This document shows positions 28,341-38,668 of a DNA stretch of 64,000 bases, in pieces; within the stretch, counting starts at the first letter, position 1; each line of letters starts with the position of its first letter. A program made the position numbers and the translations under genes. The notes under the pieces are model-generated. The model had not been told where the DNA came from, made no database searches, and saw only the letters and a list, made by a program, of their open reading frames with translations. The stretch comes from Thermoplasmata archaeon (GTDB lineage: Archaea > Thermoplasmatota > Thermoplasmata > Thermoplasmatales > Thermoplasmataceae). The stretch spans positions 1 to 64,000 of the forward strand of contig JAKAVO010000002.1 in NCBI GenBank assembly GCA_021817255.1, given 5' to 3'.

Positions 28341-30164
28341 TTGATTGCAATGGAAGAAAGGAATAGATATCCCGAAGTCAGGTTTGCTAGTGACTTTGAG
28401 ATTAGCAAGAATGCACCGTTTAAGACAGTTGATGAGTTCGTTGGAGCTATGAGGAGTTTAATTTCTGATGACATGATGCTGATAAGAGTAACAGAGAGTC
28501 TGTGCCCCATATGTGTTGATGACGAGAAGTTCGACCAGATGAGAATTCCGGCCATTGTTTACGAAAATGCAGGCGAAGTCAAACTTATAAAAGAATGTGC
28601 AGAACATGGAATAACCAAGGAAAAATACTGGGAAGATTACGATATGTACCAGGAAGCGAAAAAGTGGCAGGACCCGGGAGTCAAAATACTGAACCCGCAC
28701 GTTGCATACCTTGAATCAAAAATTGTCTGCCCTACACACTGCGGTCTCTGTGTAAAACATAAATCACACACTGGATTGGGCAATGTTGTGGTAACAAACA
28801 GGTGTGACCTTTCATGCTGGTACTGCTTCTTTTATGCGAAAGAAAATGAACCAATATACGAGCCATCCCAGGATCAGGTTAGAATGATGCTGAGAAGAAT
28901 GAGGAACGAAAAGCCTGTTGGAGCAAACGCTGTTCAGATTACCGGTGGAGAACCAACAATAAGGGACGATATCCTTGATGTGATAAAAATCGCAAGAGAA
29001 GAAGGGTATGAGCACATACAACTCAACACGAACAGTGTAAGGGCAGCCTTTGATCCTGACTTCCCAAAGAAAATAAGAGAAGCCGGATCCAATGTTGTAT
29101 ACACAAGTTTTGATGGTCCTACCCCAAGATCAAACCCCAAGAACTTCTGGGAAATACCAGCAGCACTGCAGAACTACAAAAATGCACCAATGGGTGTTGT
29201 TCTTGTTCCAACTGTAATAGGCGGCATAAATGATATGTACCTGGGAGACACAATCAGGTTCGGCCTTTCAAACATAGACTCGGTAAGGGCAGTTAATTTC
29301 CAGCCAGTCAGCCTTGTTGGAAGAATGCCAGACAGGATGAGGGAAAAACAGAGAGTGACAATACCTGGCTGCATTAAGAAAATAGAACAGCAGACAGATG
29401 GCATGATAGGAAGAGAGGATTTCTTCACAGTGCCTTCTACAACAAAAGTTTCAAACTTTGTTGAGCAGCTGAAAGGAAAAGACATGTACAAACTATCTAT
29501 CCACTTTGCCTGTGGAATGGGTACCTACCTGTTCAAGGAGGGAGACAAGATAACCCCAATCACAAGGTTCATAGATGTTAGGGGAATGTTTGAGTACATA
29601 GGCGAGCTTGCTGATGACATCAAAGATTCATCATTCAAGACAGTAAGGAAAGTTACCTCTGCAGCCAAGTTGCTTGCCAGCCTTAAGAAATTCGTTGATT
29701 ACGAAAAGGCACCAAAGGATTTCAGCATAAAGGATATGGTCTATAACGCTTTTACAGAGGGAGACTACCACGGATTGAAAGCCTTCCACTACAAGAGTAT
29801 GTTCATAGGATTCATGCACTTCATGGACCCATACACATACGATGTGGACAGGGTTGAGAGATGTGATATACACTATGCAATGCCTGATGGAAGGGTTGTG
29901 CCTTTCTGTGCATTCAACGTGATACCTGAACTGTACAGGGACGCGACCCAGAGAAAGTACTCCATCCCTGCAAAGACATACGAAGAAAGAACAGGAAAGA
30001 ACCTCAAGAAAGAAAAGTACTTCAGGGAATACACACTGGAAGAAAAGAGATCCATCCTGAACTTCTACGAGAACAGCATAGGAAGGAAACTATCACAGGA
30101 CGAGATAGGGCTCAACCTGAACGAAGCAATACCCGTAATATCTTCTGACAGACCAGAAGATTAA
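28341..30164 (+). CDS. tes: radical SAM tetraether lipid synthase (Tes/GDGT-MAS family)
   Basis: CPTHCGLCVKHKSHTGLGNVVVTNRCDLSCWYCFFYA (CxxxCxxC plus extra Cys motif), AVQITGGEPTIRDD, conserved C-terminal HYAMPDGRVVPFCAFNVIPELYRD; TTG start with AGGTGA upstream. Confidence 0.85.
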   Translation: MIAMEERNRYPEVRFASDFEISKNAPFKTVDEFVGAMRSLISDDMMLIRVTESLCPICVDDEKFDQMRIPAIVYENAGEVKLIKECAEHGITKEKYWEDYDMYQEAKKWQDPGVKILNPHVAYLESKIVCPTHCGLCVKHKSHTGLGNVVVTNRCDLSCWYCFFYAKENEPIYEPSQDQVRMMLRRMRNEKPVGANAVQITGGEPTIRDDILDVIKIAREEGYEHIQLNTNSVRAAFDPDFPKKIREAGSNVVYTSFDGPTPRSNPKNFWEIPAALQNYKNAPMGVVLVPTVIGGINDMYLGDTIRFGLSNIDSVRAVNFQPVSLVGRMPDRMREKQRVTIPGCIKKIEQQTDGMIGREDFFTVPSTTKVSNFVEQLKGKDMYKLSIHFACGMGTYLFKEGDKITPITRFIDVRGMFEYIGELADDIKDSSFKTVRKVTSAAKLLASLKKFVDYEKAPKDFSIKDMVYNAFTEGDYHGLKAFHYKSMFIGFMHFMDPYTYDVDRVERCDIHYAMPDGRVVPFCAFNVIPELYRDATQRKYSIPAKTYEERTGKNLKKEKYFREYTLEEKRSILNFYENSIGRKLSQDEIGLNLNEAIPVISSDRPED

Positions 30165-30186
30165 ATTTTTTTAATAATTTTTAATA

Positions 30187-30594
30187 ATGTATGAAATTCT
30201 AAATCATCAGGCAGATACAAGAATCAGGATTTTTGACACTGATTTTAAAGGGCTGCTTACATCTATTATTCAAAGCTTTAAAGAAACGGTATTTGGCAAA
30301 ACTGAAGGGTTGCAATTTACGGATGAAGAATATTTGAAGAGCGTATTGAAGTGGGAAAATAATCTTCAGTTCCTGGCAGTTGATGTTTTTAATGAACTGA
30401 TATTCCTTATGGAAGAAAAGGACCTGTTCCCAATTGAACTGAAGGATTTTGCAACAAGCAAGGATAATGTGGAAATTACAGTTAGATATGGAAAGTATCC
30501 GCATTCCGGAGATCTAAATGCCATCCCTAAGGCTGCTACCATGAATAAGAGTGATGATAATGGTGATTTCATAGATGTCACCCTTGATTTGTGA
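30187..30594 (+). CDS. archease family protein (RtcB activator)
   Basis: YEILNHQADTRIRIF (archease H-x-AD start), ELIFLMEEKDLFPIELKDF, IPKAATMN, FIDVTLDL. Confidence 0.75.
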   Translation: MYEILNHQADTRIRIFDTDFKGLLTSIIQSFKETVFGKTEGLQFTDEEYLKSVLKWENNLQFLAVDVFNELIFLMEEKDLFPIELKDFATSKDNVEITVRYGKYPHSGDLNAIPKAATMNKSDDNGDFIDVTLDL

Positions 30595-30705
30595 ATTTGA
30601 TTTCATTGCATTTTCTTGACTTTTTATCGAACCCGAGTTAACATAGAACCAACTTTTTGTTATTCCCTAACTAAAGTTTTATTTTGTGAATGTATTCACC
30701 TTTGT

Positions 30706-31254
30706 ATGACTAATTTAGTACCAAGCAAACTCTTCTTTACCAGAGGGGTAGGAAGGGGAGATACCATGCTGCGTTCTTTGGAAGAGGCACTTAGGGATGC
30801 AGGCATTGCACAGTTCAATATTGTAACAGTCACTTCCATTTTTCCGCCAGGTGCCCAGGTTATAGGCAGGGAAGAAGGGCTGAAGCATCTTAACCCGGGC
30901 CAGATCCTCTTTACTGTCCTGGCGAGAAATGCATCTAATGAAATGAACAGGATGCTATCTTCTGCAATTGGATACGCCATTCCTACAGACAGAAGCAAGT
31001 GGGGATACCTGAGCGAACACCACAGCTTTGGCGAAACAGAAAAGAAAGCAGGATTTTTTGCCGAAAAACTGGCTGCAGAGATGCTTGCCAGCACCACAGG
31101 CGAACAGGATCAACTCATATGGGATGAAAAGAAGGAAGAATACAGATTAACAGACAGAATTCTTCAGACAAGAAATATATGCTCCACCGCTGTGGTCCTG
31201 AAAGGGGATGAATGGACAACAACCATAGCGGCTGCTGTGCTGATTATAGAATGA
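30706..31254 (+). CDS. pdaD: pyruvoyl-dependent arginine decarboxylase
   Basis: [24 protein letters not shown] (pyruvoyl Ser site), [28 protein letters not shown]; start chosen at the internal Met. Confidence 0.93.
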   Translation: MTNLVPSKLFFTRGVGRGDTMLRSLEEALRDAGIAQFNIVTVTSIFPPGAQVIGREEGLKHLNPGQILFTVLARNASNEMNRMLSSAIGYAIPTDRSKWGYLSEHHSFGETEKKAGFFAEKLAAEMLASTTGEQDQLIWDEKKEEYRLTDRILQTRNICSTAVVLKGDEWTTTIAAAVLIIE

Positions 31255-31259
31255 TCTAA

Positions 31260-33956
31260 ATGGCTGAAGAAAGTGAATGGCAGGAAAAATGGGCAGAAAG
31301 CGGCATTTTCAACCCGGAACCTGATCAAAGGGAAAAATATCTGATTACGGTTCCATGGCCATATACCAGTGGGCCCCTTCATGTTGGCCACGGAAGAACA
31401 TATACTCTTGCTGATATTGTTGGGAGATACAAAAGGCTGAGAGGCTTTAACGTTCTCTTTCCCATGGGATTCCACGAAAGTGGAACTCCTATAGGTTCCA
31501 TCTCGGAAAAGATCAAGCGCGGAGATGAAAAAACAATATCACTTTATAGGAAATACATTGCAGAATATGAAAACGAAGAGAATGTTGAAGCCATAATGAA
31601 TAGCTTCAAGGAACCATTGAATGTTGCCAATTATTTTTCTTCAAAAATCACAAAGGATTTCAAAACTCTCGGTTACGCAATTGACTGGAGAAGGACTTTC
31701 AGATCAATAGATCCTGTATACAGCAAATTCGTCCAGTGGCAGTTCAGGAAGCTGGGAAGCATGAATTTGCTGAAGCAGGGAAGCCACCAGGTCTTATATA
31801 GCATAGAAGATGGAAATGCAGTGGGGGAGGATGATATTGAGGACGGAGATACAGATAAGGTATCGATAGAAAAGTTCGTAATGGTTCTTTTTAAAAAGAA
31901 TGATGAGGATGTTTATCTGGCTGCCGCCTCATTGAGGCCAGAAACAATTTTTGCAGTCACTAACCTGTGGATAAATCCTGATTCCAGGTATGTCAGGATC
32001 AGGGTGGATGATAAAATCATTATAACTTCAGAAAAGGCATCCCAGAAGATACTTTACCAGTTTGAAAATTCTGAATTAAAAGATGCTGTGGAATCTGATG
32101 AAATACTCAATTCCCAATATACAGTGCCTGCCACTGGAGTGAAGGTTAAGGTTTACAGAAATACACGCATAAATCCCGAACAGGCTACAGGTGTAGTTTA
32201 TAGTGTGCCAGGGCATTCCGTTATGGACTTAAGTTACATTGATGAACTTGGAATCGGCCTCGAGGGAAGGAGTATAATTAATCTTGAAAATAAGAAATCA
32301 AGTGCTTCTGAATATCTGGCTAAATATAAAGATCCTTCACGCGCAAACTCTGAAATGTACAAAGACGAATTTTACAGTGGAGTGATGGCTTCTGATCTGC
32401 CGCTGATAGGCGGGAAGAGCGTCAAAGAAGCAAGGGAAATTATGCAAAATGAACTCATTAAGAGAGGTTTTGCGTATGAGTTTTATGAAACGTCCAGGCC
32501 TGCAAGGACCAGGGATGGCAAGCCAGTTATAGTGTCTATAATGCACGATCAGTGGTTTATAAATTACTCCAATGAAGAGTGGAAGGATAAAGTCAGGGAA
32601 AATGTTTCAAAGATGAATTTCTACCCTGAATTTTATAGAAAGAATATGTTTGATGTCATAGACTGGATAGAAGAAAGGGCATGTGCACGGAAACGTGGAT
32701 TAGGCACACCTTTTCCCCAGGACGGGAAATGGGTTATTGAGTCTCTTTCTGATTCCACTATTTACCCAGCTTTTTACACATTTTCACATCTTATTAATGA
32801 TAAAGAACCGGAGAATCTGGATGACAACTTTTTTGACTACATAACAGATAATGGAACTGAGGAAGTTAACCCGGGAATGAAGGAACTTTCCCAGGAAGCA
32901 AGAAAGGAATTTAAGTACTGGTATGGAGTGGATCAGAGAATTACATCAGCACCACATATGTCAAACCATCTTGTTTTTTACCTCATGAATCATATGGCAA
33001 TGTTTAAAGGCAGATACCAGCCAAAAGGAATCTCAATTATAGGGACGGTTATTTCTAAGGGTGCAAAGATTTCAAAGAGCAAGGGGAACGCAATTTCCCT
33101 GCTGGACGTTGTAAAGCAGTATGGGGCAGACTTATTCAGGCTGTATGTAGCACTTGTGGCAGAAGTTGATTCCTCGCTTGACTGGAATGAGACAGAAATC
33201 GAGAATGTAAAAAGTGTATATGGAACAATAAAGAATGTTTTCAGCCTGATCTTGGAGAAAGGTGAATCTAAAACAGATGACTATACCGAATTGTTCAAAA
33301 TCAAGTTCAAGCATCATTTGAAAAATTACTTTGAGAAGATGGACAGTTTTCAAATCAGGGCTGGTTATGTTGAAATCATCCATGAAACTTTGAAGGATCT
33401 GAACCAGTTGGGAAATCTTGGGATGGATACAGCATCTGCTGTCAAAGAAATATGGGAATTGTGGATACAGGTACTATCCTGCGCTATCCCTCACCTTTCA
33501 GAAACCATATGGAAACAGATGGGAAAGAGTGGTTTTGTTTCAATCAGCGAAATCAGGGCAGAAGTTATTTCGGAGGGTGATAGGATCAGGGTAGAGAATT
33601 TTGATTATGTATTATCCCTTTCAGAAGATATAAGGGCAATCCAGAATGTTACTAAAATCAAGCCATCCCTCATTAAGATAACTGTCGGGAATGAATCCTT
33701 AAAAGAAGATGCGAGAAAAATCCTTCAGGGTGACTTGAATGTTTCAACAAAATCAATTATAGGAAATGTAAAAAAATTCAGGGGCAAGCTGAACCTGGAT
33801 GTAAACGAAATGGGTGCAATAACTCAATATAAGGAGATACTGGAAAAATTATTCCTTGCGGGAGTAGCAGTGGAAGAATATGCTGGCGATGGAAACAAAA
33901 AAGTTCCACTGCCTGGAAGGCCAGTGATAGATTTGGAAGGTGAAAAAATTGGATGA
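31260..33956 (+). CDS. leuS: leucyl-tRNA synthetase
   Basis: TVPWPYTSGPLHVGHGRTYT (HIGH), KISKSKGN (KMSKS), large CP1 domain. Confidence 0.97.
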   Translation: MAEESEWQEKWAESGIFNPEPDQREKYLITVPWPYTSGPLHVGHGRTYTLADIVGRYKRLRGFNVLFPMGFHESGTPIGSISEKIKRGDEKTISLYRKYIAEYENEENVEAIMNSFKEPLNVANYFSSKITKDFKTLGYAIDWRRTFRSIDPVYSKFVQWQFRKLGSMNLLKQGSHQVLYSIEDGNAVGEDDIEDGDTDKVSIEKFVMVLFKKNDEDVYLAAASLRPETIFAVTNLWINPDSRYVRIRVDDKIIITSEKASQKILYQFENSELKDAVESDEILNSQYTVPATGVKVKVYRNTRINPEQATGVVYSVPGHSVMDLSYIDELGIGLEGRSIINLENKKSSASEYLAKYKDPSRANSEMYKDEFYSGVMASDLPLIGGKSVKEAREIMQNELIKRGFAYEFYETSRPARTRDGKPVIVSIMHDQWFINYSNEEWKDKVRENVSKMNFYPEFYRKNMFDVIDWIEERACARKRGLGTPFPQDGKWVIESLSDSTIYPAFYTFSHLINDKEPENLDDNFFDYITDNGTEEVNPGMKELSQEARKEFKYWYGVDQRITSAPHMSNHLVFYLMNHMAMFKGRYQPKGISIIGTVISKGAKISKSKGNAISLLDVVKQYGADLFRLYVALVAEVDSSLDWNETEIENVKSVYGTIKNVFSLILEKGESKTDDYTELFKIKFKHHLKNYFEKMDSFQIRAGYVEIIHETLKDLNQLGNLGMDTASAVKEIWELWIQVLSCAIPHLSETIWKQMGKSGFVSISEIRAEVISEGDRIRVENFDYVLSLSEDIRAIQNVTKIKPSLIKITVGNESLKEDARKILQGDLNVSTKSIIGNVKKFRGKLNLDVNEMGAITQYKEILEKLFLAGVAVEEYAGDGNKKVPLPGRPVIDLEGEKIG

Positions 33957-35886
33957 GATAGATTTTAGAGTTGAAAGTGCGAGAAAACTTGGAATGGATC
34001 ATGATCTTGTTTTACATGGTGGTGGAAATGCAAGCGTAAAGGTACTGGAAACAGATCATGCAGGGCGGGTGATAAAGGTTCTGAGAGTCAAGGGAAGCGG
34101 TTCAGACATGTCCACAATAGATCGGAAAGGGTTCACCGGCGTACGAATGGAAGATCTTCTCCATGCAAGAAGAATTGATGAAATGAGCGATGAAGAGATG
34201 ATGGATTACCTTAAAAAAAGCATGATTGATCCTTCTGAGCCTTCTCCATCGGTGGAAACATTTCTTCATGCTTTCATTCCTTACTCATACGTTGACCATT
34301 CACACTCAGATCATATATTGATGCTGACCAATTCCCTGATGGGAAAGGAAGAATTAAAGAAGATACTTGGGAATGTCATAATTCTGGATTACTTTCCGCC
34401 AGGCTTTAAACTTGCAAAGAAGGTAATGGAAATTGTAAACAGGATTACACCTGATGTGGAGGGCATAGTGCTTTCCAGGCATGGCCTGTTTACCTTTGGT
34501 GAAAGTGCCAGGGAGAGTTACGAAAAGCATGTCAGGATTGTGGATAAGGCAAGAAAGTATGTTGAAAAGAAGTTAAAGGGAGCACTTTTCACAAAGAAAT
34601 TTGAAAGCGATGGTTCGTTTGCGGAAGACCTTCCTGTAATCAGAGGGCTGCTATCAAAAAACTACAAAAAAATATTGCTTGTTGACAGGTCTGATGAGGC
34701 AATGGAAATTGCCTGTTCAGAGGAGGGAGAATTGTTCCCGGAAAGTGGCCCTGCAACTCCTGATATGCTGATACGGACAAAGTACGATTATCTCTACCTG
34801 CCTGGTAGGGATGAACTGGAGCAGAGAATACAGGATTATGCTGAGAAATATGAAAAGGAATACAGTAAATATGTGAAGAAATACCCAATGCACGATCCTT
34901 TTCCATCTATTGTTTTAATCAGGGGATTCGGACTGATCACAGCAGCAAGAACATACAGGGAATGTTCCATTATCAGGGACCAGTTTATTCACTCCATGAG
35001 AGTAAATTCCAGTGCAGAGAAAATTGGAAAACATTCCTTCATTCCAAGAAAGGCGGCGTTCGAGATGGAATACTGGCCACTTGAAGAGGCAAAACTCAAG
35101 AAATTCAAGCCAAGAAAACTAGAAGGGACTGTAAGCCTGGTTACGGGTGCAGCCAGTGGCATAGGCCTTGAAGCTTTCAGAAAACTTGCAGAGAATGGAT
35201 CAACAGTAATTGGTGCAGATCGTGAAAAGTCAATTTCCGGGATTGCTGCTTCAATCTCTAATGAATTCAGGACTGAAACTGTGGGTTATGAAATTGATCT
35301 GGCTGATACAGGGAAGATCGTTAAGATGATCAGAGATATAAAGGAAAAGTACGGAGGCATTGACATTGTATTTCACAATGCAGGCATACTGAAATCAGAG
35401 TTCATGGAAGATATAGAATTGAGCACACTTATGCTGCATTTCAATATTAATTCACTTGCTCCCTTTGTAATTTCCCAGGAGGCATTCAGGATAATGAAAA
35501 AACAGGGAATAGGGGGAAATTTCGTATTCAATATAACAAAAAACCTCACAAACCCGGGAGCCGGAATGATATCATACGGCACAACAAAAGCCTTTTCAGC
35601 CCAACTCTCCCACTATATTGCAAAAGAAGGCGGAAAGTTTGGAATTAGGTCCAATATCATCAACCCTGACAAGATCTTCAAAAACTCTAAAATATGGGAA
35701 AATGGGGTTCTTGAAGCAAGGGCAAAGGCAAAAGGCATCTCACCGGATGAGTATAAGAGGGGAAATCTACTCAGAAAAGAAGTTCTGCCGGAACACGTGG
35801 CAAATATGCTCCTTGCAATGCTTGACGAAGACACATTCGGAGCAACTACAGATTCAATGGTTCCTGTAGATGGCGGAATTCTATAG
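33940..35886 (+). CDS. class II aldolase/adducin-SDR fusion (rhamnulose-1-phosphate aldolase/alcohol dehydrogenase-like)
   Basis: Class II aldolase ligands YVDHSHSDH and LSRHGLFTFG; C-terminal SDR VTGAASGIG, HNAGIL, SYGTTKA; GTG start inside leuS. Confidence 0.88.
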   Translation: MKKLDEIDFRVESARKLGMDHDLVLHGGGNASVKVLETDHAGRVIKVLRVKGSGSDMSTIDRKGFTGVRMEDLLHARRIDEMSDEEMMDYLKKSMIDPSEPSPSVETFLHAFIPYSYVDHSHSDHILMLTNSLMGKEELKKILGNVIILDYFPPGFKLAKKVMEIVNRITPDVEGIVLSRHGLFTFGESARESYEKHVRIVDKARKYVEKKLKGALFTKKFESDGSFAEDLPVIRGLLSKNYKKILLVDRSDEAMEIACSEEGELFPESGPATPDMLIRTKYDYLYLPGRDELEQRIQDYAEKYEKEYSKYVKKYPMHDPFPSIVLIRGFGLITAARTYRECSIIRDQFIHSMRVNSSAEKIGKHSFIPRKAAFEMEYWPLEEAKLKKFKPRKLEGTVSLVTGAASGIGLEAFRKLAENGSTVIGADREKSISGIAASISNEFRTETVGYEIDLADTGKIVKMIRDIKEKYGGIDIVFHNAGILKSEFMEDIELSTLMLHFNINSLAPFVISQEAFRIMKKQGIGGNFVFNITKNLTNPGAGMISYGTTKAFSAQLSHYIAKEGGKFGIRSNIINPDKIFKNSKIWENGVLEARAKAKGISPDEYKRGNLLRKEVLPEHVANMLLAMLDEDTFGATTDSMVPVDGGIL

Positions 35887-36843
35887 AAAATGAGAGAGAA
35901 TTTTCCTGAAGCTTATACCAAACCCAAATTTTTTCATTTCATTAAGGGCTAATCTGGCTGAGAGAATATTCGATAAAGCAATCGCCTTTTCTGACTGCAT
36001 ATTTTCAACAAGGCCGGATATTCTGTTGAATTCGTCCATCCTCTTCCTGATCTTCAGGAGATACAGCTCAGAAATTTCAATTAAATCATCTGTTTTTGCA
36101 ATGCACTGAAATAATGCTTCAGCAGATTCCAGGGCAGGGACTATTCCTTCCCCCAACAGGGGTGAAATATACCCAATGCTCTCACCTACCCCTATCACAT
36201 TCCTGCTGGTTATATCTTTCATAATAGGTTTCATCCTGATCTTCCTTGAAAGAATCCTCTCTGATTCATACTTATTCAGGTAGCTCCTGACTTCCTCGAG
36301 ATCTATGCCTCCTGCTCCAATATGGTACCCGCCTTTGAGGGGGAATGACCAGAAATATCCCCTCCCCTTTGGAAAGAAATAGAAATAGAAATTTTTATGA
36401 TCTGAAGTTGAACAAACCTTTTCCATAGCATACATCTTCTTGTCGCCCACTGCAGGTGGCAGGTAGAATCTTGATATTCCTGTTGCATCAACAACAGGAT
36501 CATCAGTTGGTCCTGGGCACTTTGAATGAATTACACTATCGCCAACCATTAATTGTTCCATTTTCATTTTATTTATTGTGCACAATCCGAAGTTCCTTGC
36601 CTCTGTTGGTTCAAAATTGTTCCCTACTATTTCCACAGGAGTGCCGGATGCCTCACATATCTGGTCAAAACCGATATTCAAATTATCAAGAAATGGCTTA
36701 ATAAGGTTTTCATTTGTTGCGAAACCACAGGGTATGTAGAAATTTTCAACCTTTGGGTCAAAGATGCGTACGTCAAATCCACTATTTTTCAGCCTGCCGT
36801 ACAGATAAGAGCCTGCCACCCCTGATCCTGCAATGTTCCACAC
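35881..36843 (-). CDS. geranylgeranyl reductase family FAD-dependent oxidoreductase
   Basis: N-terminal GSGVAGSYLYGRL Rossmann, IPCGFA (PxxC), VVDATG, GRGYFWSFPLKGGYHIGAGG, GVGESIGYISPLLGEGIVPALESA. Confidence 0.85.
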   Translation of the reverse strand: MWNIAGSGVAGSYLYGRLKNSGFDVRIFDPKVENFYIPCGFATNENLIKPFLDNLNIGFDQICEASGTPVEIVGNNFEPTEARNFGLCTINKMKMEQLMVGDSVIHSKCPGPTDDPVVDATGISRFYLPPAVGDKKMYAMEKVCSTSDHKNFYFYFFPKGRGYFWSFPLKGGYHIGAGGIDLEEVRSYLNKYESERILSRKIRMKPIMKDITSRNVIGVGESIGYISPLLGEGIVPALESAEALFQCIAKTDDLIEISELYLLKIRKRMDEFNRISGLVENMQSEKAIALSNILSARLALNEMKKFGFGISFRKILSHFL

Positions 36844-36953
36844 ACCTATGGTATTGTGACATTTTTATAATACTTGGCGTTAACTCATTTTCCGTTCTTT
36901 GGCATGATTATTGCAAGCATAAGGATTAATTATTATAGTAAAATTTGAGTTCG

Positions 36954-37736
36954 ATGAGATATCTTTTTGCATTCTCCTATGATGGCGGGAAATTTACAGG
37001 ATTCCAACGGGGTACTGGAAAACGAAGTGTGGAAGATAGCATTATTTCAGTACTGGATAAATATTCCATCGGAGAGAATTTCAGGTGCTGTTCCAGGACA
37101 GACAGGGGCGTATCTGCAATAATGAACACTTCAACCCTTGATTCAGATTCCGATGCAGAAGATATAATCGGAATATTAAACTCAAATTTGGAAGACATTT
37201 ACTTTTATAAATATGCAGGCGTTGATGAAAATTTCAATGTGAGGAGGGTTCAGTTCAAAAAGTATGTTTATATTATTCCAGAATTGAATCAGTTTTATTC
37301 AATAAGGATATCAGATCTTAAAAAGTTTGAAGGGGAGCATGACTTCTCTAATTTCTGCAAACTGAATGGAAGAAATACAAAAAGATCGGTTATTGAAATA
37401 GGCGAGTCCTTTAATAACCACATAAGAACAGTTTCTTTCAAAGCTAAGGGGTTCCTGTGGAACCAGATAAGGTTCATGGTTGGCTACGCCATGGAAAAAG
37501 CAAGGGATGAAAAGACACCTGATGATCCATTTTCAGGCGAGTATAAAACAAGGAAGCTTGCCCCTCCTGGCCCTTTGTTCCTTGAAGAAATTTCATATGA
37601 AGGAGTAGAATTTAAAACAATTGTGAAGAAATCGACCAGAAAAAGAAGTGAGAAAGCGTATATGATGGCGCTGTCTGATTACTTTTTCAACAGGGAAATG
37701 CTTGACAGGACTGATAAAGACCCATTGTTTAAATAG
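36954..37736 (+). CDS. truA: tRNA pseudouridine synthase A family
   Basis: YLFAFSYDGGKFTGFQRG, CCSRTDRGVSA (catalytic Asp), FLWNQIRFMVGYAM. Confidence 0.93.
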   Translation: MRYLFAFSYDGGKFTGFQRGTGKRSVEDSIISVLDKYSIGENFRCCSRTDRGVSAIMNTSTLDSDSDAEDIIGILNSNLEDIYFYKYAGVDENFNVRRVQFKKYVYIIPELNQFYSIRISDLKKFEGEHDFSNFCKLNGRNTKRSVIEIGESFNNHIRTVSFKAKGFLWNQIRFMVGYAMEKARDEKTPDDPFSGEYKTRKLAPPGPLFLEEISYEGVEFKTIVKKSTRKRSEKAYMMALSDYFFNREMLDRTDKDPLFK

Positions 37737-37756
37737 ACAATCAATCTTATAACATC

Positions 37757-38467
37757 ATGGGAATTATTGAAGATTATTTTGAAAAAAGAACATATGTAGT
37801 TGCTGGAATGGGTACAGGGCAGGGATTGTCCACTGCGAGATTATTGAGCAAGCTTGGGTCAAATGTCTTTGGATTATCCAGGAGCGGCACTTTTCCGTCG
37901 AATGACGTTGACAAAAACATAAAAATTTTAAAATGCGACATTGAAAATGAAGCGGAAGTCAGGGATTGCCTCAGGGATATAAAGGCCCAGACGGGTTTCA
38001 TAGATGGTTCCATCAATAATGTTGGCACCTGGGGCCCATCCGAAAGTAAAATGGCCAAACCTGAGCTTCTTCTCAGTTTCTTCAAATTAAATGTGATGAC
38101 GCAGTATAATGTAATTTATGCAATCTCAGATATGCTGAGGCCTGGATCCAATATGGTAAACGTTGGAGCATCCAGGCATCTCTTCGGTGCAAACCACTCT
38201 GCCTATACCATCTCAAAATATGCAATAGAGGAAATGACTCGAATTACAGCATCAGCACTAAAGGAGAAAGGCATCAGGGTAAACTCTGTTTTGCCGGGAT
38301 CAGTGGGCAAAGATGATAATTTCTCAGCGGTCTTTCCTTTTAATTTCAATGCCGGAAACAGAATGGATCCGTTAAAAATAGCATATGCCTCCATTTTCCT
38401 GCTATCACCGCTTTCTGGTGGAATTAGTGGAGAGTCAATTACTGTTGATGATGGAATGGGACTTTAA
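37757..38467 (+). CDS. short-chain dehydrogenase/reductase
   Basis: GMGTGQGLSTARLL, NNVGTWG, YTISKYAIEEM, GESITVDDGMGL. Confidence 0.9.
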   Translation: MGIIEDYFEKRTYVVAGMGTGQGLSTARLLSKLGSNVFGLSRSGTFPSNDVDKNIKILKCDIENEAEVRDCLRDIKAQTGFIDGSINNVGTWGPSESKMAKPELLLSFFKLNVMTQYNVIYAISDMLRPGSNMVNVGASRHLFGANHSAYTISKYAIEEMTRITASALKEKGIRVNSVLPGSVGKDDNFSAVFPFNFNAGNRMDPLKIAYASIFLLSPLSGGISGESITVDDGMGL

Positions 38468-38668
38468 CATATGCCTTGACTTCCATGCCTGCCAGGTTTG
38501 ATCTTAAGTTGATTGCCTGTTCCTTAGTGATTAAAATGAATGCTCAGATGAAAATATTTAAATTTGTTTTGGGTTGCTTCAGGTTAAATATTTAGAAAAC
38601 AGTATAAATTGCGCAATTATCAATGAAAAAAATATCCTTTAGGCATAAAAATGATGTAACGTTTATGT

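Noticed and set aside
30616-30705. Annotated N-terminal extension of the arginine decarboxylase
   Set aside because: Extension is not family-like; conserved PvlArgDC sequence begins at [14 protein letters not shown] (30706).
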